This document shows, piece after piece, positions 10,105 through 21,183 of a stretch of 64,000 bases of DNA. Position numbers and translations under genes: made by a program. The first letter of the stretch is position 1; each line of letters begins with the position of its first letter. The DNA comes from Gerris lacustris (lineage: Eukaryota > Arthropoda > Insecta > Hemiptera > Gerridae). Location: positions 102,489,511 to 102,553,510 of the forward strand of contig OX578277.1 in the NCBI GenBank assembly GCA_951217055.1, written 5' to 3'. The notes beneath the pieces were generated by a model. It saw nothing but the letters and a program-made list of their open reading frames with translations, was not told where the DNA came from and searched no databases.

Positions 10105-10235
10105 AGTACGGTACGCAACTCGTGCGAAAACGGCATTTTGCATTGCTCGTGTGGTTTTACCACCCTCGCTGTCGCTCGGGTGCAAACTCCACACTCGCAT
10201 GCAAAATGCTACTTTCCGCACTCGACGCGTAATGT
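10105..10235. repeat. Terminal hairpin of element E
   Basis: Two arms of about 60 bp fold on a loop at CCCTCGCTGTCGCTCGGG: GGCATTTTGCATTGC on the left pairs with GCATGCAAAATGC on the right, and GTACGCAACTCGTGCG pairs with CGCACTCGACGCGTAATG imperfectly. Also seen at 52137-52260 (minus), 52963-53093 and 57322-57450. Confidence 0.65.
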
Positions 10236-10325
10236 ACTATTTTATATTTATTTACAATTATTGATATAAAATCGTGATGAAATATTGTTGTTACTTTCTA
10301 TTGCTCACACTAGTCATAATTATAA

Positions 10326-10660
10326 TTTACTTTAAATCAAATTATAATTATCAATAACTACGGGAGACATACAGAGAAAAATAGACCCCCGCACCGTGAA
10401 TACTTGGCTTGCTAGATTTGTAGAAAAGATTGAATGCTTGGATTCGGGGAATTTGTATCGGTAACGACAGAGAAAAATAATTCTCCCGTATAGCTCAGTT
10501 GGTAAGAGCACCTGTAACGGATTAATAGGAGCAGGAGCACCCGTGGTTTAAATCCCGGTGCGGGGGGCTATTTTTCTCTGTATGTCTCCCGTAGTTATTG
10601 ATAATTATAATTTGATTTAAAGTAAAATGTAACCTTTCCGTACTATGAATACTACCAAAA
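10326..10660 (+). mobile_element. tRNA-derived SINE with inverted tail copies
   Basis: A tRNA-like head at 10484-10566 has an A box TAGCTCAGTTGG (10491-10502), D-stem GCTC/GAGC, B box GGTTTAAATCC (10545-10555) and a pairable acceptor stem TCCCGTA/TGCGGGG. The anticodon arm is disrupted, so it is not a working tRNA gene. The tail (from 10568) includes CTCCCGTAGTTATTGATAAT and CTTTCCGTACTATGAATAC. An inverted copy of the first about 59 bp of that tail lies at 10326-10384, upstream of the head. Confidence 0.6.
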
Positions 10661-10798
10661 ACTTAAAAATTCGTATTCATAATTATAATATTTGTTAAGC
10701 AAAATTAAAATTTCGAAGTAATCAATATAATACATTATTTCAAAGATTCAAATTTGTTTGTTTAAAACTTAAAAATTGAAATAAAAGTCCTTACATTA

Positions 10799-11036
10799 TC
10801 ATTTATATAATCGAGTAGTGTCCTGACGACAGCAAAGACTCACCTCGAAATGATTTGTTATTGCTAAGCTAAGGCAACCACAATTATTCCAATAAGGTTT
10901 GTTTTGATTTGTTGGTCTTCAAATAGATATAATAACTTATCTAAATAGATATCTAAATTAATTTATTTAATTAAACTTTTTACTTAATTTTTCTAAATAT
11001 AAAATTAAGCCCGTTTCCACGGGACTTAGCGGCTTG
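10799..11036 (+). mobile_element. Non-autonomous Helitron, family C, copy C1
   Basis: Starts TCATTTATATAATCGAGTAG preceded by A, and ends with a palindromic segment (AAGCCCG...CGGGACTT) followed by GCGGCTTG and then T. Helitrons insert between A and T, begin with TC and end with a hairpin then about CTRR. This family ends CTNG-T and follows the rule. Length 238 bp; no ORF. Confidence 0.75.
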
Positions 11037-11517
11037 TAATTAGTTGTCACATTAAGTACATTTTATACGAATAACTTGCTAATAAAGCTTTTTCAAGTTT
11101 AGTTTTAAATTACTTTTCTCAATATATATTTAGTAGAAGCAGTAAAGAATTTTTCTTGGATTTATTCCTCATAAAAAAAGTATTTATCGGGCCTATGCAG
11201 AGGAGAAAGTAGTTAGTTAAGCCGGGGTCTGCTGGTCCAGAAAGAATGCAGCTGAGATAAAGTCAGTAGGTGGTCGGTGTGTGAACGGTATGCAAGAAAC
11301 GTAATAAGGTGAAGCTGAGTCTCCCTCCGGCCATCAACGGAATCTCCTACAATAGCGCCCATTTCTCTATCAATACCTCCTTCAATACCCCTCCACAAAC
11401 TATATTCTATATTCTTATTTATTAATCTTATTTATTATTATTCGTTTATTACTCTACTCATTATAATTTATGTACAAAAGGTTTATCTAAGGATTTATTT
11501 TGTTTGAGTATCAATTA
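11037..11517. other. Unassigned spacer
   Basis: AT-rich apart from a mixed-composition patch at 11215-11400, which has a 61-codon minus frame of no recognised family. Confidence 0.4.
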
Positions 11518-11519
11518 TA

Positions 11520-12094
11520 CAGGGTGGAGCACGGCAGACGTATTAATTTGAAAATGTAATAAAACACAGAATGTTACAAAATAATTAAAAAAAAATTGTT
11601 TTCCTGATTTAATAACATGGGAAATTTAAATTTACCTAGATTTAAAGAAAGTGTCGAATAAGTGGTTCCCCTCACACTCCAAACACTAATTAAGCCTTTT
11701 TTCGAAGTTTTTGTGCACTCTTTCAAGCATTTCCACAGGAATTTCAGCAGTTTTGGCTCGAATGTTGTTCTTGAGGGCTTCCAAGGTTCTGGGACGATCG
11801 CTGTATACCAAGGATTTAAGGTATCCCCACAGAAAAAAATCACAAGGAGCCAAATCAGGCGATCTTGCTGGCCAGTGTAAATCGCTTCTTAAAGAGATGA
11901 GACACCCGGGAAATCTGTCTTGCAAAACGTTTACGCAAACCCTTACTGTGTGGGCTGTGGCCCTGTCCTGCTGAAACGTGGAACATAAACTTCCCGTCCC
12001 CCTCTTTTAAACGACTCTACTTTCAACCGTCTAGGACCAATAGGAAGGGAGCAATCCCCTCTTCAAATTCATACGTCTGCCGCGCTCCACCCTG
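11520..12094 (-). mobile_element. Deleted mariner/Tc1-type transposon with TA duplication
   Basis: The 31-bp terminal inverted repeats begin CAGGGTGGAGC and match with about three differences. TA occurs on both sides (11518-11519 and 12095-12096), the signature of IS630-Tc1-mariner insertion. Length 575 bp, so most of the transposase gene has been lost; the C-terminal part remains on the minus strand. Confidence 0.9.
11640..12003 (-). pseudogene. C-terminal mariner-type transposase fragment
   Basis: Minus-strand reading from about 12003: VPRFQQDRATAHTVRV, LQDRFPGCLISL, WPARSPDLAPCDFFLWGYLK, SLVYSDRPRTLEALKNNI, IPVEMLERVHKNFEKRLN, stop. QQDxATAHT holds the second catalytic Asp and SPDLAPCDFFLWG holds the third acidic position, about 36 residues later. 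These are hallmarks of the DDE/D transposase of mariner-like elements, which cuts and joins DNA at TA sites. The usual Gly after QQD is Arg here. The N-terminal helix-turn-helix half and the first Asp are absent, so it is a relic. One frame covers 11925-11686 fully. Confidence 0.88.
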
Positions 12095-12689
12095 TATTTA
12101 TTATCTTGTTTAATTGGAGTGTGAAATGTTCATTTAAACAAGTAAGGCGCGCTTCACGTAAGTACGTGAGGCGATAATCGCCGGTTTCTGTACGATTAAG
12201 TTAAAATAATTTGAGTTTAAAATTCACGAGCTTTATTTTTTATGTGTAACATGTCATGGTGACTAAAAACATTTTTTTTAATCACCCGCCATCTTGAAAA
12301 TATTAATTGTAAAAAATCGAAAAAGTGTCCCGTTGTCACAAATGCCGAGATGCACCTGTGTGCCGAATTTCATGTTCCTAGCTATAGTAGTTTATGAATT
12401 GAAACAAGCAACGGACAGACACCATTGGATAGACGCAGACAGACAGACAGAGCCGTTATACAAGGTTTCTTTTTGTACTTTGTACAGAAACTTAAAAGGA
12501 CCGTTTCATTTTACCTGTACATATATCTAAGTTAAGTAAAACCACGTTAGTAAGTAAAAGGTGTTTTATTTCTTTTTTTAAAAAAAGAAGAAATAATGAA
12601 ATCACTCAAAAGTATGACAAAGCCTTCGGTGTCTAATATGTAGACACCTGGCAGCCACATACCGCTCATTCTTTTAATAATTCTCAATG
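12095..12689. other. Repeat-derived spacer with aatttcat/gacagacag module
   Basis: 12358-12455 has GTGCCGAATTTCATGTTCC followed about 60 bp later by GACAGACAGACAGAGCC, a layout shared with families A, B and G. No gene. Confidence 0.45.
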
Positions 12690-13155
12690 TTTATGTCACC
12701 CTCCTCCCGCTTAAAAAATTAAAAATGGCGGAAGCAACTTTATTTATTTTTTTTTTTTGGAGACTTATTGGGGCTAAACGGTAAATCGTATCGAAAAGCA
12801 CATTGCACCAGAGGTATAGCTGATTTTAAAAAATCTACAAATTTAGTCCTATAACTTTTTGTCGTACCTCCATCGGTTCTACCTTAAATAGAGCTAAAAA
12901 ATGTGATAATTAATTTAAAATTTTGGACATTGACCTCTTATGACGTCCGGATTTGTTGACCGATTTAATTTCTGTTCACCTCACACAAAGTTCATTAAAT
13001 CGAGTATTTATTATTTTATCAATTTGTCCTATAACCAGAGTCATTAAATATTTACTGGTGCAGCTGCCATATTGAGAAGAGCCAGGTGATTAAATTAAAG
13101 CACCAAATAGTTGATGATTGTTCTATGAGTTTCCAGTCTAATTGGTTTTGACTGG
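12690..13155 (+). mobile_element. Family F Helitron body, plus orientation
   Basis: Matches, in opposite orientation, the body of the Helitron at 13341-14591 (counterpart 13630-14110): AAAAATGGCGG, TTGGGGCTAAACGGTAA, TTTTTGTCGTACCTCCATCG, GTCTAATTGGTTTTGAC. Neither Helitron end is visible here. It forms an inverted pair with about 470-bp arms. Confidence 0.6.
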
Positions 13156-13340
13156 GTTTCTAGGGTGAAGGCTAGTAATAAATAATTTTATAGAAGGTCG
13201 GTAAATTTATTAGCTATTTAAAAAATATATATCTACTTTTTATACAATACTTATTGTTATATTGACAGTTGTGAGTTCTTAGTAATCGAACTTTAAATTG
13301 GTCTGATAAAAACCGAATTTGAATTCCAAAATATATTATA

Positions 13341-14591
13341 CTAGCTTTCACCCCGCGCTCCGCGCGGGGCTCATGCTAGGTATTAGTGGCTATGATTCCT
13401 ATAATCATGTAGGCCTAGCAATTAAATTAAATTGCTAAATATTTTTGCTTCCAAAGCCTTCGGGGAATAAAATCAGCACTATAATACACATCATTAATTC
13501 CATTATTAAGAATATAATACTCTCCAAATCATAGTTTGGTTTCTATCTATATATTTTAAAAATAGCCAATAGAAACTAAGTAATATAGTAATTACTAACA
13601 ATGCTAAAAAAAAAAAGGTATAATGAATAAGAAAAAAAACGTAGACAAAACCAATTAGACTGGGAAGTCATTGAACAATCATCAACAATGATGGTGCATT
13701 ATTTAATTACCAGCCTCTTCATTCAATACGGCAGTTGCACCAGCAAATATTTAATAACTTTAATAACTAGTTCTAGAAACAATTTATAAAATAATAGATA
13801 CTCGATTTAAAGAGCATTAGTGTGAGGTTTAAGCACTCCAATCAGAAATTAAATCGGTCATTAATTGCGGACGCCATAAGCGCTCAAAGTGAAATTTCTC
13901 TTTTAAAAAATAAATTTTAGCTCAATTTAAGGTAGAACCGATGAAATTACGACAAAAAGTAGTAGGACCAAATTAGTAGATCTTTTAAAATTAGTTACCG
14001 ATGGCGCAATCAGCTTGTCGATACAACTTACCGTTTAGCCACAATAAGCCTCTAAAATAACTTTAAAGTGCGTCCGCCATCTTTAATTTTTTAGGGGGGG
14101 GGGAATATATTTTTTTAACTTTTCTGATTTTTTAAATGGGCTTAGGCCAATTTCCGACCAAACGCAAAAAACCGCAAGTCTCTAGGTGGTCTAGAAGTAT
14201 ATAATAATAGTAGTAAAGTAATAATATAATAGCGAGTCTGTGGGGTTTGTTTACGGCGGGTCAACCTATTTTTTTAGGTTAAGTTTTATATACTTTTTTT
14301 TATAAAATTGTTAATAACTTTGGTTCTACTCAATATTTTTAGATGAAACCAAGCCTACAAATTGCGCAACATGTTTGAGCTCACCCCTAAAAAAAATTAA
14401 TCGATTTCATTTAGCCAGTTTAGCGCCTATAAAGTTTGACTGGGGCGACAGACACACATACATACCCACATACATACACGAAAAAAGTTAAGGCCGGATT
14501 CGGTTTTTGGAATGTCTAAAATGAAAAAGTATCCAAAAAATTTTCAATTCTGACCAATGTACAGACAAAACTTTAATTTTATATATATAGA
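13341..14591 (-). mobile_element. Non-autonomous Helitron, complete (family F)
   Basis: On the minus strand it starts at 14591 with TCTATATATATAAAATTAAA preceded by A. It ends at 13341 with hairpin CCCCGCGC/GCGCGGGG, then TGAAAG and CTAG followed by T. This is the full Helitron signature: 5' TC, 3' hairpin plus CTAG, A/T target. Length 1251 bp. No Rep/helicase ORF is visible, so it depends on an element elsewhere. A second, longer F-type Helitron is at 31114-33145. Confidence 0.82.
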
Positions 14592-14593
14592 TG

Positions 14594-14838
14594 ACCCTCG
14601 ATTTATAAAGATAAAATTCATTAAACGATTTTACGTCGGAGAATGATATTTCTGATCATGAATCCTAAATTTCATCAAATTTGGTTCAGTATTTGAGGCT
14701 CCATGCGTCACAAAGAAAGAATTCTAAACAAAATAAACATCGATTTGGACTCAGAGGACATTAAATGATCAAAATCGAATTTTTGCCACAACAATAAATT
14801 CTCTCTGTACAAACATACTACGTATATGAGACAATAAA
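14594..14838 (-). mobile_element. Degenerate family A copy, minus
   Basis: Retains the order CCTAAATTTCATCAAATTTG, GAGGCTCCATGCGTC, TTGGACTCAGAGGAC, AAAATCGAATTTTTGCC and TATATGAGACAATAAAAA. Confidence 0.5.
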
Positions 14839-14865
14839 AATAATATTACCATATATTTTTTTTAG

Positions 14866-15525
14866 CATCGTAGATAATTCAAACCAATATATAAGCATCA
14901 CAGATAATTTAAAAGTTTATTAAAGCCAGTAGATAAGCATCACAGATAATTCAAAAGTTTATTTAAACCCAGAAGATAAGCATCACAGATAATTCAAAAG
15001 TTTATTTAAAGCCAGAAGATAAGCATCACAGATAATTCAAAAGTTTATTTAAAGCCAGAAGATAAGCATCACAGATAATTCAAAAGTTTATTTAAAGCCA
15101 GAAGATAAGCATCACAGATAATTCAAAAGTTTATTTAAAGCCAGAAGATAAGCATCACAGATAATTCAAAAGTTTATTTAAAGCCAGAAGATAAGCATCA
15201 CAGATAATTCAAAAGTTTATTTAAAGCCAGAAGATTAGCATCACAGATAATTCAAAAGTTTATTTAAAGCCAGAAGATAAGCATCACAGATAATTCAAAA
15301 GTTTATTTAAAGCCAGAAGATAAGCATCACAGATAATTCAAAAGTTTATTTAAAGCCAGAAGATAAGCATCACAGATAATTCAAAAGTTTATTTAAAGCC
15401 AGAAGATAAGCATCACAGATAATTCAAAAGTTTATTTAAAGCCAGTAGATAAGCATCAAAGATAATTCAAAAGTTTATTTAAAGCCAGTAGATAAGCATC
15501 AAAGATAATTCAAAAGTTAATAATT
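14866..15525 (+). repeat. 43-bp minisatellite, about 14-15 units
   Basis: The unit runs AAGCATCACAG, ATAATTCAAAAG, TTTATTTAAAG, CCAGAAGAT. Central units are almost identical while the two ends are more diverged (first and last units carry CCAGTAGAT and CATCAAAG variants). This fits homogenisation by unequal exchange with decay at the edges. Confidence 0.95.
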
Positions 15526-15819
15526 ATTAGAGATGTGTCAAGAACATGCGAAGTAATAATTTCAAAGTTATTGAATTAGCAACTATATAGTTAGTAATAA
15601 ATTTCTTACAATCTAAGCAAGAAAGTATATAAGTCAACACGCACAATAACATTTTGCAATGAAAACAAGGTAAATAAATTAGCAATGTATTTAGTTTGAG
15701 TACAAACAAAGGGTCCGAGGCAATTTAACAATTAGGACGATTTAGTTCCACCATAATTATTCCAGTCGTATCACCATAGTGGTAATTTAAAAGTTGTTTT
15801 AGCTATAACTTTATAACCA
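15526..15819. other. AT-rich spacer
   Basis: No feature recognised between the minisatellite and Helitron copy C2. Confidence 0.4.
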
Positions 15820-16005
15820 TCATTTATATAAGCTAAGGCAACCACATTTATTCCAAAAATAAATAAATATTTGTTTTGATTTGTTGGTCTTTAAATAGAT
15901 ATTGTAACTTATCTAAATAGATATCTGAATTAATTTACTTAATTTTACTCTTCTTCCTAAATATTAAATTAAGTCCTAAGCCGGTGCCACGGTCCTTAGG
16001 GCTCG
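15820..16005 (+). mobile_element. Non-autonomous Helitron, family C, copy C2
   Basis: Starts A|TCATTTATATAAGCTAAGG and ends GGTGCCACGGTCC...GGGCTCG|T. Relative to C1 it lacks about 50 bp after the first 15 bases. Length 186 bp. Confidence 0.7.
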
Positions 16006-16449
16006 TTTGTTATAACGAGGTGGAACAAAGGCCTTGATAAACATTTTAATTGTACAAACGCAATGAAAGTACTCCCAAGTGTCTAACCTAATCCGTAACT
16101 AAGGCAATAAATATGTGAGATCTTTGGGTGAGACACTTTATAGCTTACAAAATATGCAAAGTATAAAATGTTTGATAAATAATAACTATGACTTTTTAAC
16201 GATTTTTTTGTTGATTTGATTTAAAAAAAAATAATTAGGGGTAACAAGAAAAATGCAATTTCGACACATAGAGCAAAGACAAATTGGTGCAAAAAAAATA
16301 AACCAAATACTATATAATAATTATGACTAGAGAGGTTAATAAAAAGTAACACAACAATATTGTAACCCCAACTATATAATGAAACTATGTACTCCTAAGT
16401 GTCTAACCTAATCCGTTCCTAAGGTAATAAATATGTAAAATCTTCGGAG
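16006..16449. repeat. Spacer with a 60-bp direct repeat
   Basis: 16069-16129 and 16388-16447 share AGTGTCTAACCTAATCCG, then AAGG-AATAAATATGT. 16317-16365 shares TATGACTAGAGAGGTTAA and AACACAACAATATTGT with 9618-9668, the left edge of element E1. Confidence 0.6.
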
Positions 16450-17006
16450 ATCAGTTGCGTTACAGACAAACAAACAGACAAGCGCAGAAATGTAGAAGGG
16501 TCTTCGTTTTCAGTTGCTTTACAGACAGAAAGAAAGACAGACAGATAGACAAAAGCAGAAATGTAGAAGGGTCTTTGTTTTCAGTTGCGTTACAGACAGA
16601 CAGATAGACAAGCGCAGGAATGTAGAAGGGTCTTCGTTTTCAGTTGCGTTACAGACAGACAGATAGACAAGCGCAAAAGTGTAGAAGGGTCTCGGAGTTT
16701 TCAGTTGCGTTACATATACAGACAGATAGACAAGCGCAGAAATGTAGAAGGGTCTCGGAGTTTTCAGTTGCGTTACAGACAGACAGATAGACAAGCGCAG
16801 AAATGTAGAAGGGTCTCGGAGTTTTCAGTTGCGTTACAGACAGACAGATAGACAAGCGCAGAAATGTAGAAGGGTCTCGGAGTTTTCAGTTGCGTTACAG
16901 ACAGACAGATAGACAACCGCAGAAATGTAGAAGGGTCTTCGTTTTCAGTTGCGTTACAGACAGACAGATAGACAAGCGCAGGAATGTAGAAGGGTCTTCG
17001 TTTTTG
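16450..17006 (+). repeat. About 62-bp minisatellite, 9 units
   Basis: Unit: CAGTTGCGTTACAGACAGAC, AGATAGACAAGCGCAGAAAT, GTAGAAGGGTCT, then TCGTTTT or CGGAGTTTT. Two alternating unit variants are present. Long frames on both strands (RQTDRQAQKCRRV and LSVCNATEN types) arise from the repeat period and are not genes. Confidence 0.95.
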
Positions 17007-18535
17007 CCTCCGGACTCTAAATAAGGGTTTCTGATGAAAACCATCTAAATGCTGGATAGTTAAAACGAAAAAGTTGGAAACTCCTTAAATTTGGAATTAG
17101 ATCTTATAGGCCCCTTAATTAACAATGAGGTCAGAACACCCTGAACTTCTGAGTAAAGAAAACATTCCAAGATTTATAGAGCATCTAATTTTAACAGGCT
17201 TTAATTTTAATAGAAATGGCCCGAAATAGGAATTTAAGAGACCCTTTTATATTTATAAGTAGTCGAAAGGATTTAAAGAATCGATTCTTAATTAACCCTA
17301 AAAAGTTACTCAGAGAATTAATAAAATTACGCAAATTGACCAGTTCTATTGGTCAAAGATATGGGTTACAATAAAGGGTATAAATTTTGCTCAATGAGTT
17401 TCGTTTTCTACGCTCAAGTTTCACAAATCTAAATTTAGTCCATTAGCAACGCCACAGCTCTTCCAAGGAATGAAACCTTACAGATAATAATTCTAAATGC
17501 TATGAACGAAGAGATGAATAATGTAAGATAAAATAAAATGAAAATAATACGGTTGGAATATTGCGGTAAAACAAAGCAGTGTTGCCACTGCAGGGAGTGA
17601 AGATTTTCTTGTCCATCCATGAATCAAAATGGATGATGGATGATGTGAGACATGATGAGCCCTTGTCATTTCCCTCCCCCTTGGCATATATGGGCTTCAC
17701 GTCACGGAATCCACCATTACACCATGTATCACGGAAACCGGATGGATTATACTTGAATAACATACCTGTCCTTCTATCAAATCGCATCGGAACTTATTAA
17801 CAATATCCCATTGCATAGAATTCGTTTACATACACAGCTATTGCTTATTCCCCAGCGACCTATACCCCTTTACGTTTCGTTAACATATAACCTTGTTTTT
17901 CGTTATCTAAACCCAAGTTTCATTAATACAGCTGACATTTTACCGACTCTCTGTGAAATACAAGGAGTCGCTATGACCTCAACTAACGTTTTAATTATCT
18001 GGGGACACATAGAGGATAATATGAGGCAATTACGTATACGTCAAATTGACAGTTTGAATTGAACAATACTTATTACCTATGAATAATACAAATTAAACAA
18101 GAATTGTTCAATAAAACAAAAAAGTTTAATGCCAGGAACAATACATAATGTATAAAACAAAAACAACTTTAATTTCCAACCAAAAGAATTAGTAATCATA
18201 CAACGCAATGTTTGTCGAATGCATTAATAAAAGCTCAACTTCTCTACTGCCGACCCAATTCGGCAGCGAAATCTATCTAAGACAAATAATATGATTTTGA
18301 TAGCAGAGAATAAATTTGAGGACACGCACTGAGGGTTTCTAGTTTATTTTCAGTATTTTTTTTGTCCGTTTGTCCCGCACTAGGCAAACAAAAATGTCCC
18401 ATCCCTCTATTACTTAAAGATAACATTGAAGAGCTCCAATGTTTATGTTGCAATTGATTTCGTAGCATGATAATGCCTCTAATTTAACAAAATGCAAAGA
18501 AAATATTGCATTTCTTTTATTTAATTATAACATTT
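17007..18535. other. Low-repeat stretch with weak coding candidate
   Basis: No repeat family recognised. A 95-codon minus frame at 17500-17787 (with FKYNPSGFRDTWCNGGFRD and DSWMDKKIFTPCSGNTALF) has non-repetitive composition and higher GC than its surroundings. It matches no family I know, and no convincing splice pair is seen. The plus frame 17811-18062 is similarly unplaced. Confidence 0.3.
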
Positions 18536-18821
18536 TCACAGGGGGCACGTGCCCCCCCCCCCCCCCCCACGCCCATGACTTACAGTAAGATATTGTACTG
18601 CAGTAAGCATCAGCATATCATTTTCTAACAAATACGTTCTAAAACAATTATTGTTACTTGGGCGCGGAGATATATTTTTTTTTGGGGGGGGGGGGGGTGC
18701 AGCTGCTTTGTTGAATAAGTAGTTCCCTTTTATTGTTTCCACTACGAATCCCCCCCCTCCCCAATCTAGATTGACTTAGAATGTGCCCCCTCCAGACCTA
18801 GCCGCTGGATACGCCACTGGA
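18536..18821. mobile_element. Possible hAT-type MITE
   Basis: The right end reads GGATACGCCACTG (complement CAGTGGCGTATCC, a typical hAT terminus), preceded by GTGCCCCCTCC. The left end near 18540 reads CAGGGGGCACGTGCCCC. Runs of C and G lie inside. No matching 8-bp duplication was found, so limits are approximate. Confidence 0.35.
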
Positions 18822-18861
18822 TGGTAGTACAGATAAATCAAATGAAATGATAAAAAAAACA

Positions 18862-19430
18862 TTCTGCCAATCAGAGTGGCACTTAGCTTACTCGAGTCCT
18901 ATGTCGTATACTTTAAACATTTTATAGTTTTACATAATTATTATGGTCAAATTAATTTAATTTCCAATTTTCGTTCTTCGAAAAATCCACAAATTGTTTG
19001 GTTCGGTGTCTGTCTGTCAGTCAGTCGCTCTATTTTTGCGAACCAACACCCATTCTTGGTTAACTTTTTGCCCCCACTTGTTTGTCTTCTACACGCGCAC
19101 AAAAATACGTATATATAAATATATTTATTTACTCCTTTATCTTAAAAAGCACTCATCTGATTTTTGTAAAATTTGAACAGTTTGTCGAGATTAGCCCGCA
19201 GATAGGCTAGCAGATTAATTTCATCCGTCAGCGCTCTGTCTTGCTTAATTGATACTTTATTTCATGTAAAAAATCAATACAATTTTGACAGATTTAAAAA
19301 GGGGGAGGGATCAAATAAATTAGACAATAATAGGTTGTAAAACCATAAAATAATTAAAGAATACAAAATAGGACGCAAGGTAGCTATGTGCCACAGAAGA
19401 ACTATTGACAGAATATTTTTTTAGTAAGGC
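18862..19430. mobile_element. Family B, inverted composite
   Basis: 18862-18975 is the 5' terminus of B in plus (CTGCCAATCAGAGTGGCAC, ACTTAGCTTACTCG). 18990-19430 is a longer B segment in minus (GTTCGGTGTCTGTCTG, AAGCACTCATCTGAT, CAGATAGGC, ending CTATGTGCCACAG). Both outer ends are therefore the same B terminus. Confidence 0.65.
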
Positions 19431-19439
19431 TCATATTTT

Positions 19440-19826
19440 AAAATGTATCCCAGTATATTTTTTTTAGCGAATTTTCGAAGAAAATTAAGCTATGCAGTGG
19501 CTTCAAAATTTTTGTGATTCGAATTTTTGAAAATTTTCTCCATGGCAATCCGTTTTAGACCATTCTTAATCGATTCCTGAAATTTAACACTTTCTTTATG
19601 TATGTATGTATGGAATATATGTATGTCAATCCAGACGATATCTCACCCTAGGATGCACTTAGAAAATCAAATCAAATGCTAAAATGTCCATAATATCAAA
19701 AGAAAGGATGAGTTCGTGGGCCAGAATTTTTGGAGTCCATTATTAGGGGTCAAATTTTGACAATTTAGGGTCAAAGATAGCATAAAAAAAAGTATTTTTC
19801 CATTTTACCCCTCTTACATGAAAAAA

Positions 19827-19832
<6 letters not shown>
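19440..19832 (-). mobile_element. Family I repeat, minus
   Basis: Shares with 25235-25710 (plus) the blocks GAATTTTCGAAGAAAATTAAG, ATGTATGTATG, TAGGATGCACTTA, AATATCAAAAGAAAGGATGA, GGGGTCAAATTTTGAC and CATTTTACCCC. Of these, AATTTTCGAAGAAAATTAAG is the terminal block. Confidence 0.7.
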
Positions 19833-19866
<34 letters not shown>

Positions 19867-19870
19867 TATG
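19818..19870. repeat. Poly(A) then (AT)n tract
   Basis: About 24 A residues followed by about 13 TA units, at the outer end of the family I copy. Confidence 0.9.
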
Positions 19871-20731
19871 ACAAAAGTGTACAAAACAACAATTAATGTA
19901 CTCTAGAAAATTCGCTCATTAAGTCAAAGTGCATGGCTGGACTTTTTTTATATATACTTTATAATTTGTCGTTTTATAAGACATGCGGGAAGCTATGTGT
20001 CATACTTGTTATCAGATTTTTTTTTTTTTAATTAATTAAATTTTATCATAAGTAATTTTAATAGTTTACACTTTAAATAAACCAGAAGATTTTTTTTTTA
20101 ATTAAAATAAATGTCTAAAGCTTTTTATTAGTGTCAGAAGAAATAGTCATTTTTTTTTTCAGGTACAAAATCATTTACACTAATCATAACCACTCACGTA
20201 GCGGAAGTATATGATAAAACCTGGAGGAGAGGGGGGAGGGACTAGAAACTAGATCATATCTGATACGGTTAAGTTCATCTTGTATGTTGATGAGTTAACG
20301 CTCAAGTTAAAATGAAATGAGATATAATCAGTTATAATGGGATAACAACAAGAGCAGGTACAATGACAGGTACTCAAAGTTCCTCCAACCGAAGCCTCCT
20401 AGGTAAAGGTAACAGAGAGAGAAATAAAAAAAAATACTTCAGACATTATTAAAGCAAGATGTACCCTTACTCAACTCAATGTTCATTAACTCAACCAGGG
20501 TTTAATTGCTATCAAACCGAGAGTAGAACTCAGTCCAAAGATATTTCCACTTTAAAGAATCCTGATTTCTCAGAACAAAACACCCCTTAAGGCTACTAAT
20601 GATTCCTAATTACTCCTAACAAACTTTAACAAAAACTTACTAATAACTTCATTTTGTTTTTTTAATTTTATCATTCAAAGCATATATTATTATAAGAAAA
20701 AAAAACCCCTTATTATTTCCTCTATATGAAA

Positions 20732-20774
<43 letters not shown>

Positions 20775-21183
20775 GCGCAGATTTCTGTGAAAAATTATTT
20801 TATTTAGATTCATTAGATAGAAACTTCCTAATCCTATTTTTATTTTTAATTTTTTTACACGAAAAAAAATCATCACAAATTCTGGATGAAAAAAATAATT
20901 AATTATTTAGAAAAGAAGAAAAAAAATTGTCCTAATTAAAAAATATCTACCCATTAAAAACCATAAAAAAATTACTAATTTAATTAGAACTATGGATATA
21001 CACAGATATAATATTTAGCAGTGAAGGCACGGAAACAACAATGAATAGCTATAATTAATCACTATTAAAAATTAAAACAAACTTAACAAATTAAAATATG
21101 TATATGAGTCGAGTTCTGTTTTTGCAATTTATTTTTGTTTTCATATTTTCAACACTAAAATGGATGTTCTTATTAAATAAAAA
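19871..21183. other. AT-rich spacer with long poly(A)
   Basis: No gene or family recognised. A run of about 35 A residues lies at 20737-20772. Confidence 0.5.

Larger units (their letters stand above)
9617..10322 (+). mobile_element. Element E, copy E1, with palindrome, ORF start and hairpin
   Basis: Bounded by inverted ATAATTATGACTAG at 9617-9632 and 10308-10322. In order it holds a palindrome at 9786-9813, a 5' leader, an ORF start at 9923, and a large imperfect hairpin at 10105-10235. Related copies lie at 52130-53285 (head to head) and 57115-57455. All copies lose the ORF after about 50 codons at the same place, so a deleted form was amplified. Confidence 0.6.

Noticed and set aside
9923..10264. 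An intact 113-codon gene
   Set aside because: Only the first about 50 codons resemble a protein; the rest is the terminal hairpin of element E, repeated elsewhere.
10484..10566. A functional tRNA gene
   Set aside because: A and B boxes and acceptor pairing exist, but the anticodon arm and variable region are disrupted and the sequence continues into a SINE tail.
14866..15525. CRISPR-like array
   Set aside because: Units are contiguous with no variable spacers, and the context is eukaryotic.
17500..17787. 95-codon minus frame as a host exon
   Set aside because: Composition is gene-like, but there is no recognisable family and no strong acceptor with polypyrimidine tract; left as unassigned.
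18536..18742. Proline-rich minus frame
   Set aside because: It is translation of long G and C runs within a possible hAT MITE.
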